Below are positions 7,548 through 15,753 of a DNA stretch of 64,000 bases, piece after piece. The position numbers and the translations under genes were made by a program. Each line of letters opens with the position of its first letter. The first letter of the stretch is position 1. This DNA comes from CAWFQB01 sp965277875. GTDB taxonomy: Bacteria > Armatimonadota > Chthonomonadetes > Chthonomonadales > Chthonomonadaceae. Location of the stretch: contig CBDIDV010000002.1 of NCBI GenBank assembly GCA_965277875.1, forward strand, positions 4,588,001-4,652,000, read 5' to 3'. The notes beneath the pieces were generated by a model. That model did not search any database, had not been told where the DNA came from, and saw only the letters and a program-made list of their open reading frames with translations.

Positions 7548-8012
7548 ATGTCGCCGCCATCGTCTTTGCCCGTCGAAAAAGCGTCTGTTGAAAAAGCGCC
7601 TCGCCGCCGTTTGCTGGCGCGCGCCGAGGCCGTCACGCTGGGCGGCATGGTACTCGTCGTATCCAGTCTGTTTTTTTTGTGGGAAAAGCGACTGTCGGAT
7701 GTGCCGCCCGCGCTGCAGGCCGGCGCATTGCGCGTCGAAAGCCTGACCGTGCCGCTTGACGGCTTCGGCGCGCGCGTGGCCGCTCCGCTGACTATCTGCG
7801 CCGTGCTGTGCGCAAGTACGCTGCTGTGGGACGCGACCGAAAAGAACCGCATGGCGCTGGGCGCGGCGGGCGGCGCGGGCGGGCTGGCCTGCGTGGTCAT
7901 CGCCCTGACGCGCTTCGCCCCGCTGCCCGGCATCCTGCTCGCCCTTGCGGGCGGCGCGCTGCTGCTGTGGGGAGCCATCGAACGCGCCTCCCCGCCGCGT
8001 AATAACGCGTAA
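7548..8012 (+). CDS. Small membrane protein, four predicted TM helices
   Basis: This encodes 154 residues. The start at 7548 (MSPPSSLPVEK) has GAGGAG 9 nt upstream; the longer frame from 7353 runs through the tandem repeat and is rejected. After a basic N-terminal stretch (APRRRLLARAE) there are four hydrophobic segments: VTLGGMVLVVSSLFFLW, the VAAPLTICAVLCASTLLW region, an Ala/Gly-rich helix starting MALGAAGG, and the helix around LPGILLALAGGALLLWG. No family was recognised. An inner-membrane location is likely by the positive-inside rule. Confidence 0.65.
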   Translation: MSPPSSLPVEKASVEKAPRRRLLARAEAVTLGGMVLVVSSLFFLWEKRLSDVPPALQAGALRVESLTVPLDGFGARVAAPLTICAVLCASTLLWDATEKNRMALGAAGGAGGLACVVIALTRFAPLPGILLALAGGALLLWGAIERASPPRNNA

Positions 8013-8382
8013 TAATATGTGATATTTGCCGGTTTCGCGTGTCATAATTGAAACAAGACTGCAAGGTAAACATCAGCGCCAGGGATGGATATGAGGCAGG
8101 CCGGACAAATTCAGGAACGATGGCCCGCCTGCTGCCGTCATTGCTTGCGTCTTTGCATTTTTGAGCAAAAATAAAAATTGTACAAGCATTTGTGTCCGTT
8201 GAATTTTGCTGCACTCCGCTGTGTACAGTTCACGGTGATCGTTTGCTGATTGCAGCGCCTGAAAAATAAGGCGCGGCGTCTATAGAACATCTGCCAAACA
8301 TCTGCCAAACATCTATGGAGAAGAAATCCGCGCATTTTGGGGAAAATTTCACTTTGAAGAATGTCTTGATCAGGGGGATACT
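8013..8382. other. Intergenic region with three 11-bp direct repeats
   Basis: This 370-bp gap contains three near-perfect tandem copies of ACATCTGCCAA (8287-8316). It presumably also holds the promoter of the downstream sugar-nucleotide gene. No gene was recognised. Confidence 0.45.
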
Positions 8383-10923
8383 ATGAAAGCCGTCATCATG
8401 GCCGGCGGGGAAGGCACGCGTCTGCGCCCCCTCACCTCTCAGCGGCCCAAGCCGCTCTCGCCCGCGCTCAATCTGCCCATCATGGAGCATATCGTGCTGC
8501 TGCTTAAACAGCACGGCGTCACGGACATCGTCGTCACGCTCCATTATCTGGCGGACGAGATCGAAGGTTATTTCGGAGATGGTTCCGAATGGGGCGTCAA
8601 TCTCATCTACTCGGTCGAGGACACGCCGCTTGGCACGGCGGGCAGCGTGAAGCAGGCCGAGTCGCACCTGCGCGACGACACCTTCCTTATCATCAGCGGC
8701 GACGCCCTGACGGACATCAATCTCGACAAGGCCATTGAGTATCATACAAGCAAGGGCAGCCTGGCGACGATTGTGCTTTCACACGTCTCCAATCCCCTGG
8801 AGTTCGGCGTCGTGATTACGGACGACGAAGGCCATGTACGCCGGTTTCTGGAAAAACCGTCGTGGGGCGAAGTGTTTTCCGATACCGTCAATACAGGCAT
8901 GTATATTCTGGACCCCAGCGTCTTCGATTACATGGAGATGGGCAAGAACTACGATTGGAGCCACGACATCTTCCCGCAGATTTTGTCGGAAGGCAAGCCC
9001 ATGTTCGGCTATGTCCTGGACGGCGATTATTGGTGCGACATCGGCAACCTGCAGCAGTATCGCGAGGCGCAGTACACCGTCATGGACGGCAAAACGCGCG
9101 TCCGCATCGGCAGCGGCACAGCCGAGGGCCGCGACAACGGCGTATGGGTTGGCGAGGGCTGCGAGATCGAGCCGACCGCGCAGATATTGCCGCCGGTCGT
9201 CATCGGGCGCAACTGCAAGATCAAGGCGGGGGCGATTGTCGGCCCGTACAGCGTGATCGGCGACAACTGCATCATCGAGGAACACGCCAAAATCCACCGC
9301 AGCGTCCTGTGGGACAACGTGTACGTGGGGCTGGAAACGCAGTTAAGCGCGTGTACCGTCTGCTCGCACTGCACCATCAAGGCGAACTGCGACGTGCAGG
9401 AAGGGGCCGTGATCGGGGCGCGCTGCCGCATCGAGGAAGACTCGACGATCCGCACCCAGATCAAACTGTGGCCCGACAAGATCATCGAGGCGGGCAGCAC
9501 GGTCACAATGTCGCTTATCTGGGGGCAAAAGTGGGCCGGGTCGCTGTTTCGGAACAACGGCGTCATGGGCATCGCCAATATCGAGATCACGCCCGACTTC
9601 GCCTGCAAGCTGGGCGCGAGCTTTGGCGGCTATCTGAAAAAGGGCGCAACAGTCGTCACCAATCGCGACAGTGGCCCCGTCGCCCGTATGATGAAACGCG
9701 CCATGATTTCGGGCCTGCTGTCCGTGGGCGTCAATGTCGTGGATATGCGCTCCATGCCTCTGCCGGTCGCCCGTTTGGGCATCTTAGGCACACAGGCGGC
9801 GGGCGGCGTCCACATCCGGCACTCGCCCGACGACCCCCGGATGCTGATGATCGAGTTTTTTGACGCGCAGGGCGTGTACCTGTCCAAGAACGCCGAGCGC
9901 AAAGTAGAGACTATTTTCTTCCGTGAGGACTTCCGCCGCGTGGACGCCGAACAGGTGGGGCAGTTGGAGTTCGCCAGCCGCGCCATCGAGCAGTACACCG
10001 AGGACTTTTACCGCCACGTCAAGACCGACCTGGTCAAGCAGCGCAAACTAAAAGTCGTGGCCGATTTCGCGTATGGCCGACTGGCGACCGTGTACCCGAC
10101 CGTACTCGGCCGCATGGGCGTGGAACTGATCGCTCTGAACGCGTACCCGGACGTGGGCAAGGTTCCCAAGACGCCGGACGCCCGCGCCGCCCTGCTGCCC
10201 AACCTGGGCCAGATCGTGCAAACGCTTCACGCCGACCTGGGCGTGTTGTTTGAGGCCGACGGTGAGCGCATGACCATCATTGACGAGTACGGCAAGGCCA
10301 TCGAGGGCGACAATCTGCTCGCCATGATGTCGGTTCTGGTGTCGCGCACCAAAGAACGCGCCCGCATCGCCGTACCTGTGACCGCGCCGCGCATGATTGA
10401 GGGATTGGCGGGACTGCACGGCGGCATGGTACAGCGCACCAAGACCGATGTACGCGACCTGATGGAGATGTGCCGGGGCGAAAACGGCAAGCCGGGACGC
10501 GTGGACTTTGCGGGCGACGACGCGGGCGGGTTCATCTTTTCGGAGTTTCAGCCTTCGTTCGACGCCATGTTCGCCTTTAGCAAAATGCTGGAACTGCTGG
10601 CCGTGACCGACATCCGGCTTTCGGAACTGAGCGCGGAACTGCCCCGCGCCCACGTCGCCCGCGCCCATGTGCGCTGCCCGTGGGAGACCAAAGGCCGCAT
10701 CATGCGCGTCCTGACCAAAGAGGCCGACAGCCACGAGGGCCACAACGGCGACCATGTGGAACTCATAGACGGCATCAAATTCTTCAAGGGCAAAGACTGG
10801 GCGCTCGTCCTGCCAGACGCCTCCGAGCCGTTCTTCCACGTCTATGCGGAAGCCGACAGCGACGCCGCTGCCAACCAAATGGTAGGCGAGTACGTTGAAA
10901 AGATCGAAGCCCTGCGCGGATAA
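8383..10923 (+). CDS. NDP-sugar pyrophosphorylase fused to phosphomannomutase-like domain
   Basis: The protein has 846 residues. Residues 1-230 are a nucleotidyltransferase with the signature GGEGTRLRPLT at 8-18 and PKPLSP. Residues 250-370 are a left-handed beta-helix with hexapeptide repeats (IGRNCKIKAGAIVGP, IGDNCIIEEHAKI). From about 380 on it resembles phosphomannomutase/phosphoglucomutase. The classic phosphoserine loop (TASHNP) is replaced by GGVHIRHSPDD and the metal loop DGDADR by EADGER, so mutase activity is doubtful; the domain may bind sugar phosphate or regulate. Fusions of this type are annotated as mannose-1-phosphate guanylyltransferases. A GGGGG about 8 nt upstream supports the ATG. 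The likely role is nucleotide-sugar supply for surface glycans. Confidence 0.88.
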   Translation: MKAVIMAGGEGTRLRPLTSQRPKPLSPALNLPIMEHIVLLLKQHGVTDIVVTLHYLADEIEGYFGDGSEWGVNLIYSVEDTPLGTAGSVKQAESHLRDDTFLIISGDALTDINLDKAIEYHTSKGSLATIVLSHVSNPLEFGVVITDDEGHVRRFLEKPSWGEVFSDTVNTGMYILDPSVFDYMEMGKNYDWSHDIFPQILSEGKPMFGYVLDGDYWCDIGNLQQYREAQYTVMDGKTRVRIGSGTAEGRDNGVWVGEGCEIEPTAQILPPVVIGRNCKIKAGAIVGPYSVIGDNCIIEEHAKIHRSVLWDNVYVGLETQLSACTVCSHCTIKANCDVQEGAVIGARCRIEEDSTIRTQIKLWPDKIIEAGSTVTMSLIWGQKWAGSLFRNNGVMGIANIEITPDFACKLGASFGGYLKKGATVVTNRDSGPVARMMKRAMISGLLSVGVNVVDMRSMPLPVARLGILGTQAAGGVHIRHSPDDPRMLMIEFFDAQGVYLSKNAERKVETIFFREDFRRVDAEQVGQLEFASRAIEQYTEDFYRHVKTDLVKQRKLKVVADFAYGRLATVYPTVLGRMGVELIALNAYPDVGKVPKTPDARAALLPNLGQIVQTLHADLGVLFEADGERMTIIDEYGKAIEGDNLLAMMSVLVSRTKERARIAVPVTAPRMIEGLAGLHGGMVQRTKTDVRDLMEMCRGENGKPGRVDFAGDDAGGFIFSEFQPSFDAMFAFSKMLELLAVTDIRLSELSAELPRAHVARAHVRCPWETKGRIMRVLTKEADSHEGHNGDHVELIDGIKFFKGKDWALVLPDASEPFFHVYAEADSDAAANQMVGEYVEKIEALRG

Positions 10924-11360
10924 ACCAATTGCGCTTTGATGTCTTCTATGCCAAAACAGCCCTTACAGGCATACATCTGTAAGGGCTGTGATGGCTCTGT
11001 ATAGGGCTGCTCTCCAAACCGCTGCTGAGAAGCATGGCGAACATGCAGTATCCTGACGACGCCCGTATTCTCAGCATCCGGCTCGATAACGCGAAACAAA
11101 ATACGGTACGCGCTACTGCCTTTACCGTAAATCAGTTGTCTAACGCCTCCACCAAGTGTGTCGCTCTCTGGTGCAGTAATGCAGCGGTGGGGCAGTTGCG
11201 CCAAACTTTCAAAGGCATTCGTCAACCCCGCGTACCAGCGTTCAGCCACTCGAAGCCCATATTGCATTCGGCCTAAGTAGGCCGCCTCTGCTTCTGCTTC
11301 TGCGGGTTCCGTCAACCTTACCTCGTAGGTTGAGAACTCGTCTGCCTCATCAGGCGGCAT
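10842..11360 (-). CDS. RelE/ParE-family toxin with run-on C-terminus
   Basis: The protein has 172 residues. Residues 10-118 match the RelE/ParE fold: TYEVRLTEPAEAEAEAAYL, then WYAGLTNAFESLAQLPHRC, VRQLIYGKGSSAYRILFRV and VRILHVRHASQQ. Such toxins normally end about here, but this frame continues for about 50 residues through a perfect terminator hairpin (10956-10989) and 82 bp into the 3' end of the convergent sugar-nucleotide gene. The normal stop has probably been lost. Its start overlaps the antitoxin gene by 11 nt, the usual toxin-antitoxin arrangement. Whether the toxin still works is unknown. Confidence 0.85.
   Translation of the reverse strand: MPPDEADEFSTYEVRLTEPAEAEAEAAYLGRMQYGLRVAERWYAGLTNAFESLAQLPHRCITAPESDTLGGGVRQLIYGKGSSAYRILFRVIEPDAENTGVVRILHVRHASQQRFGEQPYTEPSQPLQMYACKGCFGIEDIKAQLVYPRRASIFSTYSPTIWLAAASLSASA
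10956..10989 (-). terminator. Perfect 13-bp hairpin with T-run, inside the toxin ORF
   Basis: ACAGCCCTTACAG (10956-10968), an 8-nt loop, and the exact complement (10977-10989) form the stem. On the minus strand it is followed by TTTT, so it looks like the intrinsic terminator of the toxin-antitoxin operon, although it now lies within the toxin reading frame. It also lies just past the stop codon of the plus-strand gene. Confidence 0.7.
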
Positions 11361-11634
11361 GATTATCCGCCTCCATTACCTCATGCGGCCAATCAGCGGC
11401 CAATCCATGCTTCTGGCGCTGTTCCGCAATAAACTCCGAAAGAGGGCGTTCGCGGCCTTCGTTCGCCGCTTGATCGCCGCGCCGAATGCCTTCTATGGCG
11501 CTTGCCCTGTCCTCCACCTCCCACTCCAGACCCGCAGCAATCAGCGCGTCAGCGACAAGGTTAGTGTCCTGCCCCTCACGCTGCGCTTTTTCCCTAAGAC
11601 GCGCTTCTGTTTGCGGCGTCAACACGATTGTCAT
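11350..11634 (-). CDS. Antitoxin of the ParE-type toxin
   Basis: This encodes 94 residues. The start at 11634 (MTIVLTPQTEARLREKAQ) has GGGAG 6 nt upstream and is preferred over the ATG 18 codons earlier. The N-terminal 45 residues look like a ribbon-helix-helix DNA-binding part (strand MTIVLTP, then helices), and the C-terminal half, ending HGLAADWPHEVMEADNHAA, would bind the toxin. Gene order (antitoxin first, 11-nt overlap with toxin) and size fit a type II system. The pair probably represses its own promoter. Confidence 0.82.
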   Translation of the reverse strand: MTIVLTPQTEARLREKAQREGQDTNLVADALIAAGLEWEVEDRASAIEGIRRGDQAANEGRERPLSEFIAEQRQKHGLAADWPHEVMEADNHAA

Positions 11635-11700
11635 ATCTGCTCCCTTATGAAAAACTATGAAGACGATTATGAAGACAATATTGATCACGCGAATGGAAGG

Positions 11701-12306
11701 CTAATCCTCGGTACGCAGCATACGATGGTGTTCGTTGATAATGTGGTCAATGCTTTGGGCCTGCCACGGCTGCCCGCCTTCGATCTGCATATAGGCGGTG
11801 TGCATCTGGCGGGCGCAGACAGAGGGCAGCATCTGGCCCGTTGCGGTTGCCAGACCGGGACACAGTACGGTTTTGATTGCGTCCTCGTGTTCTTGGTTAA
11901 ACTGGCGTACTGCGCGCAGGGCAGCGCGAAACGCGAGGTAGGCGTTGGGCGTGTCGCGAACCGTGGCGGGAACGCGCATGGTGGGGGCGCTGATAAGGTA
12001 CGGCAGATCGGGATCGCCGGTTTCTAGAATGACAGCCATGCCGACCGGCAGTTCGCCGTCGTACTCCTGCCGCAATTTGGCCTGAAGCCGCTCCTGCAAT
12101 TGCCAGCCAAACCGCCGTGAGTACAGCAGGTCAATTCCGCCATCCATGAACCCGAAGCTGTTGGCGGGGCTGATGATGGCGTCTGCCTGGACGCCAAAAA
12201 TGTCACCCCGCGCCGGTCGCGCGGCAGGCACATCCGCAAAAACATCCGTCCACGCCGCAACCAGTCTGGTGTTGATGTCCCGCAAATGGTAGATAACTTC
12301 GGACAT
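11701..12306 (-). CDS. Macro-domain protein
   Basis: This encodes 201 residues. The start at 12306 (MSEVIYHLRDI) is supported by AAGGAG. Macro-domain features: RGDIFGVQADAIISPANSF with the Asp and Asn that line the ADP-ribose pocket, the glycine-rich GFMDGGIDLLYSRRFG, and the second loop LCPGLATATGQM. These domains bind ADP-ribose or remove ADP-ribose groups from proteins and nucleic acids. It lies 11 nt after the RuvC-like gene, so they are likely one operon. A macro domain next to a toxin-antitoxin pair could hint at a defence link, but nothing proves it. Confidence 0.85.
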   Translation of the reverse strand: MSEVIYHLRDINTRLVAAWTDVFADVPAARPARGDIFGVQADAIISPANSFGFMDGGIDLLYSRRFGWQLQERLQAKLRQEYDGELPVGMAVILETGDPDLPYLISAPTMRVPATVRDTPNAYLAFRAALRAVRQFNQEHEDAIKTVLCPGLATATGQMLPSVCARQMHTAYMQIEGGQPWQAQSIDHIINEHHRMLRTED

Positions 12307-12317
12307 AGTGTACTCCT

Positions 12318-12749
12318 TTACAGCAGGCTCCAGTAGCGTTCGGCGAGGAGGACAGCGACGTAATCGTCGTAAGGAAGCCAAGGGGTACGCAGGGCGAAGG
12401 GGAGCAGGCGCTGCGAGAGCGGCGGCTTGTTTTCGCGGACAAAACGCAGGCGCGCGGCCTCGGAGGTATGCGCCTCGTCTACGGATTGGATCGGCGGCTC
12501 GAAACCGGCGGAAAGCAGGGCGTTTCGTATTGGCTTCGATCCGGTCCCGTCGCCGCACAGCACGACGACAGGGCGATGCGCGGCAATCAACTCCTGTACG
12601 GAACGCATCAGGTCGTCAGGCGGCACGATGCCGCGATACAAGATCTGTCCATCCTGCCGCACGACGGCCACGCCGCACTTGGCGCGGCCCGGATCAATCG
12701 CCAGGGCGCATGGCGGCAGGAGGTTGTCGGGGGCGGCATTCTGCTGCAT
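12318..12749 (-). CDS. RuvC/YqgF-fold (RNase H-like) protein
   Basis: This encodes 143 residues. The N-terminal LAIDPGRAKCGVAVV is the first strand-turn of RuvC/YqgF-type RNase H-like nucleases with the first catalytic Asp. Later come VVVLCGDGTGS, QSVDEAHTSEAARLRF (acidic residues at the second position) and PYDDYVAVLLAERYW (last Asp). It differs from the ordinary YqgF encoded at 35657-36226, so it is a separate family member. It lies between DUF3084 and the macro-domain gene on the same strand. A nuclease or resolvase activity is plausible but unproven. Confidence 0.78.
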   Translation of the reverse strand: MQQNAAPDNLLPPCALAIDPGRAKCGVAVVRQDGQILYRGIVPPDDLMRSVQELIAAHRPVVVLCGDGTGSKPIRNALLSAGFEPPIQSVDEAHTSEAARLRFVRENKPPLSQRLLPFALRTPWLPYDDYVAVLLAERYWSLL

Positions 12750-12802
12750 GATATATTCCGCCTTCTGCTGCCTGCTTACCGCAGAACCTGTATTGACCGC
12801 GC

Positions 12803-14506
12803 CTACTTGCCGGAAAAGCCGCGCAGGATCGGTGAGGGATTCAGCGACGAATTGACGGACGGGCTAGCGCCGTCGGCCTGCGCGGTCATGCCTGCGCGCG
12901 CCGGGGCGGTCTGCAGGCCCAGATGCGCGCTGTCCAGCGGGTCGGCGGATGATGTGGGGATGAGAGCCACGGCCTTGATCTGCACATTGCCGCCCATGCG
13001 CCGCACACGCGCCGTCAGTTGGCCGAGCGCGACGCTGTTGAACACGCCGACTTCCTTGCTGCCCGTCGTCGGATTGACGCGGGGAATGCTGCCCGCCCGC
13101 ACCGCCGCGCCCCGAACGTCCTGCTGCAAAAACTCCGTGATCGCTTCCGTAACGCGCTCCGAGGGTTGAGACGCGTTGATGATGCGCGTGGCGACGACCT
13201 CGTTCTTGTCGAATACGCGCCGCACTTCAAACGGGTGCAGTTCCAATAGCGCCTGCTCGCCCCTCACACAGTTGTTCAGCGAATTGGCGACGACCACGAC
13301 CGGCGCGCTGCTGGCGGCGATGTTTTCGGACAGGGCGTTCAGGCTGTCGGCCTCGTCGGTCTCCTGCATATTGCGGGGCGTGACGACGCGCTTGCTGATG
13401 ATGCGTACCGCCCGCCCGTTTGCGCCCCGCCCCGCGCCATACACGCCCTCGGCGGTATCGCTGGCGTCTTCCAGTAGCTGCGTGATCTGACGCCGCGCTT
13501 CCTCCTGGCTGAGATGCGCGGACAAGGTGCGCCGGGACAGTTCCGCGCCCGCCCGTATATTGATTTCGCCCTGTCGGAGAGCGTGGTAGTTCTGCGTGAA
13601 GGCTTGTTCCGCCCCGGCAAGCTGCGTATACGCCTGATCGAGCTGGCGGTTGACCTTGTCCAGTTCCGCCTGCTTGCGGGCGATGTCGGCCTGCCTGCGC
13701 GCGAGATCGGCCTGTATGCTGCGGTTGTTGTCGTCCAGAAAATCGCCCTGTTTGCGGATGCGCTCAATCGCGCCCGTGACCTGGCTGACGTTCTGCGTCA
13801 AACGCGCCTGCTCCTGCTGCCGCTCCTTGTTGACCTGCTCCAGTTGCTTGATGGACGCCGATAACTGCTCATTTTGATTAGTTTTGTCTTTGATCCGCCC
13901 GATTAATTCTTTGCCGTAGACTTCTACGCGCCGGTTTTCGGCGATCTTCTCCTGCAGGTCGGCGGACTTGCGCGCGATGTCGGCGCGTTTCTGTGTCAGG
14001 GTCGCCTGCAAAGCGGTCTGCGTGGCCTGAAGTTTGGCAATGGCAGCCTGTTTGGGAGCGATCTCCCTGCGGGCCGCTTCCAGGTCACTTTTGCTGCGCG
14101 CCAGCAAGCTCCGGTCAGCGGTCAGTTCGCTGCTGTCTTTAGCGAGTTCCGATTGAACGCGGGCCTGTTCCAATTTGTACTGTGCGGCCTGCTCGGCAAA
14201 CTTTTGCGCCTGCGTCTTGCGCTCCACGACCAGACTCACGTTCAGGCGCTTGTTCTCGTCAATCGCCCGCTCGCCATACAGCACCACCTTTTGCACCGTG
14301 GGAAAGGCGATAAAGACCGTGATGATACTGAGCAGCGCAATGAACCCGCCCGTCAGCGTGGTAATCAGGATGGCCGTATACTTGGGACGCAGGCCGAGCC
14401 AGCGCACCCGCTTTTTGCCCCAGCGCCTGCCCTGTAAATCGCCGTAATAGGAGATAAACCCGCCCAATACCACCATCAGCAGCAGGGCGAGTATAGTCCA
14501 GAACAT
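12803..14506 (-). CDS. DUF3084 membrane-anchored coiled-coil protein
   Basis: The protein has 567 residues. The start MFWTILALLL at 14506 has AGGAGG upstream. Two TM helices at the N-terminus (residues 3-19 and about 45-70) flank a basic loop (GRRWGKKRVRWLGLRPKY), then a very long coiled coil (about 90-330, repeats such as QADIARKQAELDKVNRQLDQ), then a globular DUF3084 region with IISKRVVTPRNM and PVVVVANSLNNCVRGE. The N-terminal part matches DUF3084 proteins known from cyanobacteria and relatives. It follows lptF by 92 nt, so it may serve envelope transport or structure; the function is unknown. Confidence 0.85.
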   Translation of the reverse strand: MFWTILALLLMVVLGGFISYYGDLQGRRWGKKRVRWLGLRPKYTAILITTLTGGFIALLSIITVFIAFPTVQKVVLYGERAIDENKRLNVSLVVERKTQAQKFAEQAAQYKLEQARVQSELAKDSSELTADRSLLARSKSDLEAARREIAPKQAAIAKLQATQTALQATLTQKRADIARKSADLQEKIAENRRVEVYGKELIGRIKDKTNQNEQLSASIKQLEQVNKERQQEQARLTQNVSQVTGAIERIRKQGDFLDDNNRSIQADLARRQADIARKQAELDKVNRQLDQAYTQLAGAEQAFTQNYHALRQGEINIRAGAELSRRTLSAHLSQEEARRQITQLLEDASDTAEGVYGAGRGANGRAVRIISKRVVTPRNMQETDEADSLNALSENIAASSAPVVVVANSLNNCVRGEQALLELHPFEVRRVFDKNEVVATRIINASQPSERVTEAITEFLQQDVRGAAVRAGSIPRVNPTTGSKEVGVFNSVALGQLTARVRRMGGNVQIKAVALIPTSSADPLDSAHLGLQTAPARAGMTAQADGASPSVNSSLNPSPILRGFSGK

Positions 14507-14598
14507 GAAAGTCCTCCTGCGGGGGGAGATAACACATATGAGATAAGAGCTAGGAGGTGACAACAGGGCAGGTCTCTGCTATTCCCTGTTGTCTTCTC

Positions 14599-15753
14599 CT
14601 ACCTGGATGCGCGCAGGGCCAGGATGAGGCCCAACGTCAAGCCTACGATGTCGGCGAGAAACGCGGCCAGCATGGGCGGCACGCTGCCGCTTGCGCCCGC
14701 CACCCACATGGCGCGATAAAAAACCCAGTACGCGAACACGATGCTCAGGGCCATGCCAAATCCGACCGTGCGGCTGGCTCCCCGCGAGGTGTTGATGCCC
14801 AGCGCGGCCCCGACGATCCCAAAAATGATGCTGGCGAGCGGCAGGGCGATCTTGCCGTACAAATCTACCTCTTTGCCTTTGACATCGGCAAGATGATTAT
14901 TGGCGTAATCCGAGCGAATGTCGTAGCGCAGTTCGCGGAAACTTTTGGTGTCGTTGTCTATGCGCTGCATACTCATCAACTCATCCAGCGACTTGCCCAT
15001 CTTGGCTCCGCCGGGAAGGGTGTCCAGCGTGTCGAAATCCAGAACCTGCACACTTTCCAGTTTGCCCGTATCCTTGTTCCAGACCGTGGTTTTCGCGCTG
15101 CCGTTAAAGTATTTCCAGTCCAGGCCGCTTGTGCTGCGCGCAAGCGCGCGTTCGCAGTACACTTCGACCTCGGCCTGCCCGCTGTGGGCCGGGTCTTTGC
15201 TGTACTTGATGAGCGTGACGCCGTGCGCCGTTTTGGTGCTACGGTCGAAGCCGTGATCTATCTTGATGAAGCTCTCGACCGTGGATTTGTCATCGGACAT
15301 CACGGGAAGCGCAAGCGCCTTGTCCTGACCGGCCCGCGTTGTGACCGCGTCCTGCTTCAGCTTGTAGGCCGCGCGGCTGCACGGCGGCACGACCAATTCG
15401 TTCCACGCAAATGCGGACAGACTGACGACAATGCCCATCAGCAGTACGCCTCGCATCATGCGCGGGAAACTCACGCCTGCCGCGAAAATGGCAATCGCTT
15501 CCTTGTCCGCGCTTAATCGCCCAAATCCGAGCAGGGACGCGAGCAGCATCGCCATCGGGAACGTCTGCGTTACGATGCTGGGCAGCACATACACGATGAA
15601 GCGCAGCACGGTCAGCGGCGGCACTCCCTGCACGAGCAGCGTGGTCGCCTGAAACAAGAACCCCGCCGTGAAGACCAGAAGCAGGAACATGAACATGCCG
15701 TTGATGAACGGCCCGATGAGGTCCTTCAAAATCACTTTGTCAATCAGACGCAT
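14599..15753 (-). CDS. lptF: LptF/LptG-family permease
   Basis: The protein has 384 residues. LptF/G permeases form the inner-membrane channel of the LPS extractor with LptB. Visible are the N-terminal LIDKVILKDLIGPFINGMFMF, three N-terminal TM helices with the LSADKEAIAIFAAGVSFPRM coupling region that contacts the ATPase, a large periplasmic beta-jellyroll domain (about 120-280), and three C-terminal helices with IIFGIVGAALGINTSRG. Only one permease gene is present, so it may work as a homodimer or have a partner elsewhere. Its ATG overlaps the lptB stop codon by one base. Confidence 0.9.
   Translation of the reverse strand: MRLIDKVILKDLIGPFINGMFMFLLLVFTAGFLFQATTLLVQGVPPLTVLRFIVYVLPSIVTQTFPMAMLLASLLGFGRLSADKEAIAIFAAGVSFPRMMRGVLLMGIVVSLSAFAWNELVVPPCSRAAYKLKQDAVTTRAGQDKALALPVMSDDKSTVESFIKIDHGFDRSTKTAHGVTLIKYSKDPAHSGQAEVEVYCERALARSTSGLDWKYFNGSAKTTVWNKDTGKLESVQVLDFDTLDTLPGGAKMGKSLDELMSMQRIDNDTKSFRELRYDIRSDYANNHLADVKGKEVDLYGKIALPLASIIFGIVGAALGINTSRGASRTVGFGMALSIVFAYWVFYRAMWVAGASGSVPPMLAAFLADIVGLTLGLILALRASR

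Noticed and set aside
11359..12027. A 222-codon plus-strand frame opposite the antitoxin and macro-domain genes
   Set aside because: The minus-strand genes have RBSs and family motifs; this frame has neither.
14557..15516. A 319-codon plus-strand frame opposite lptF
   Set aside because: Shadow of lptF; no recognisable protein features.
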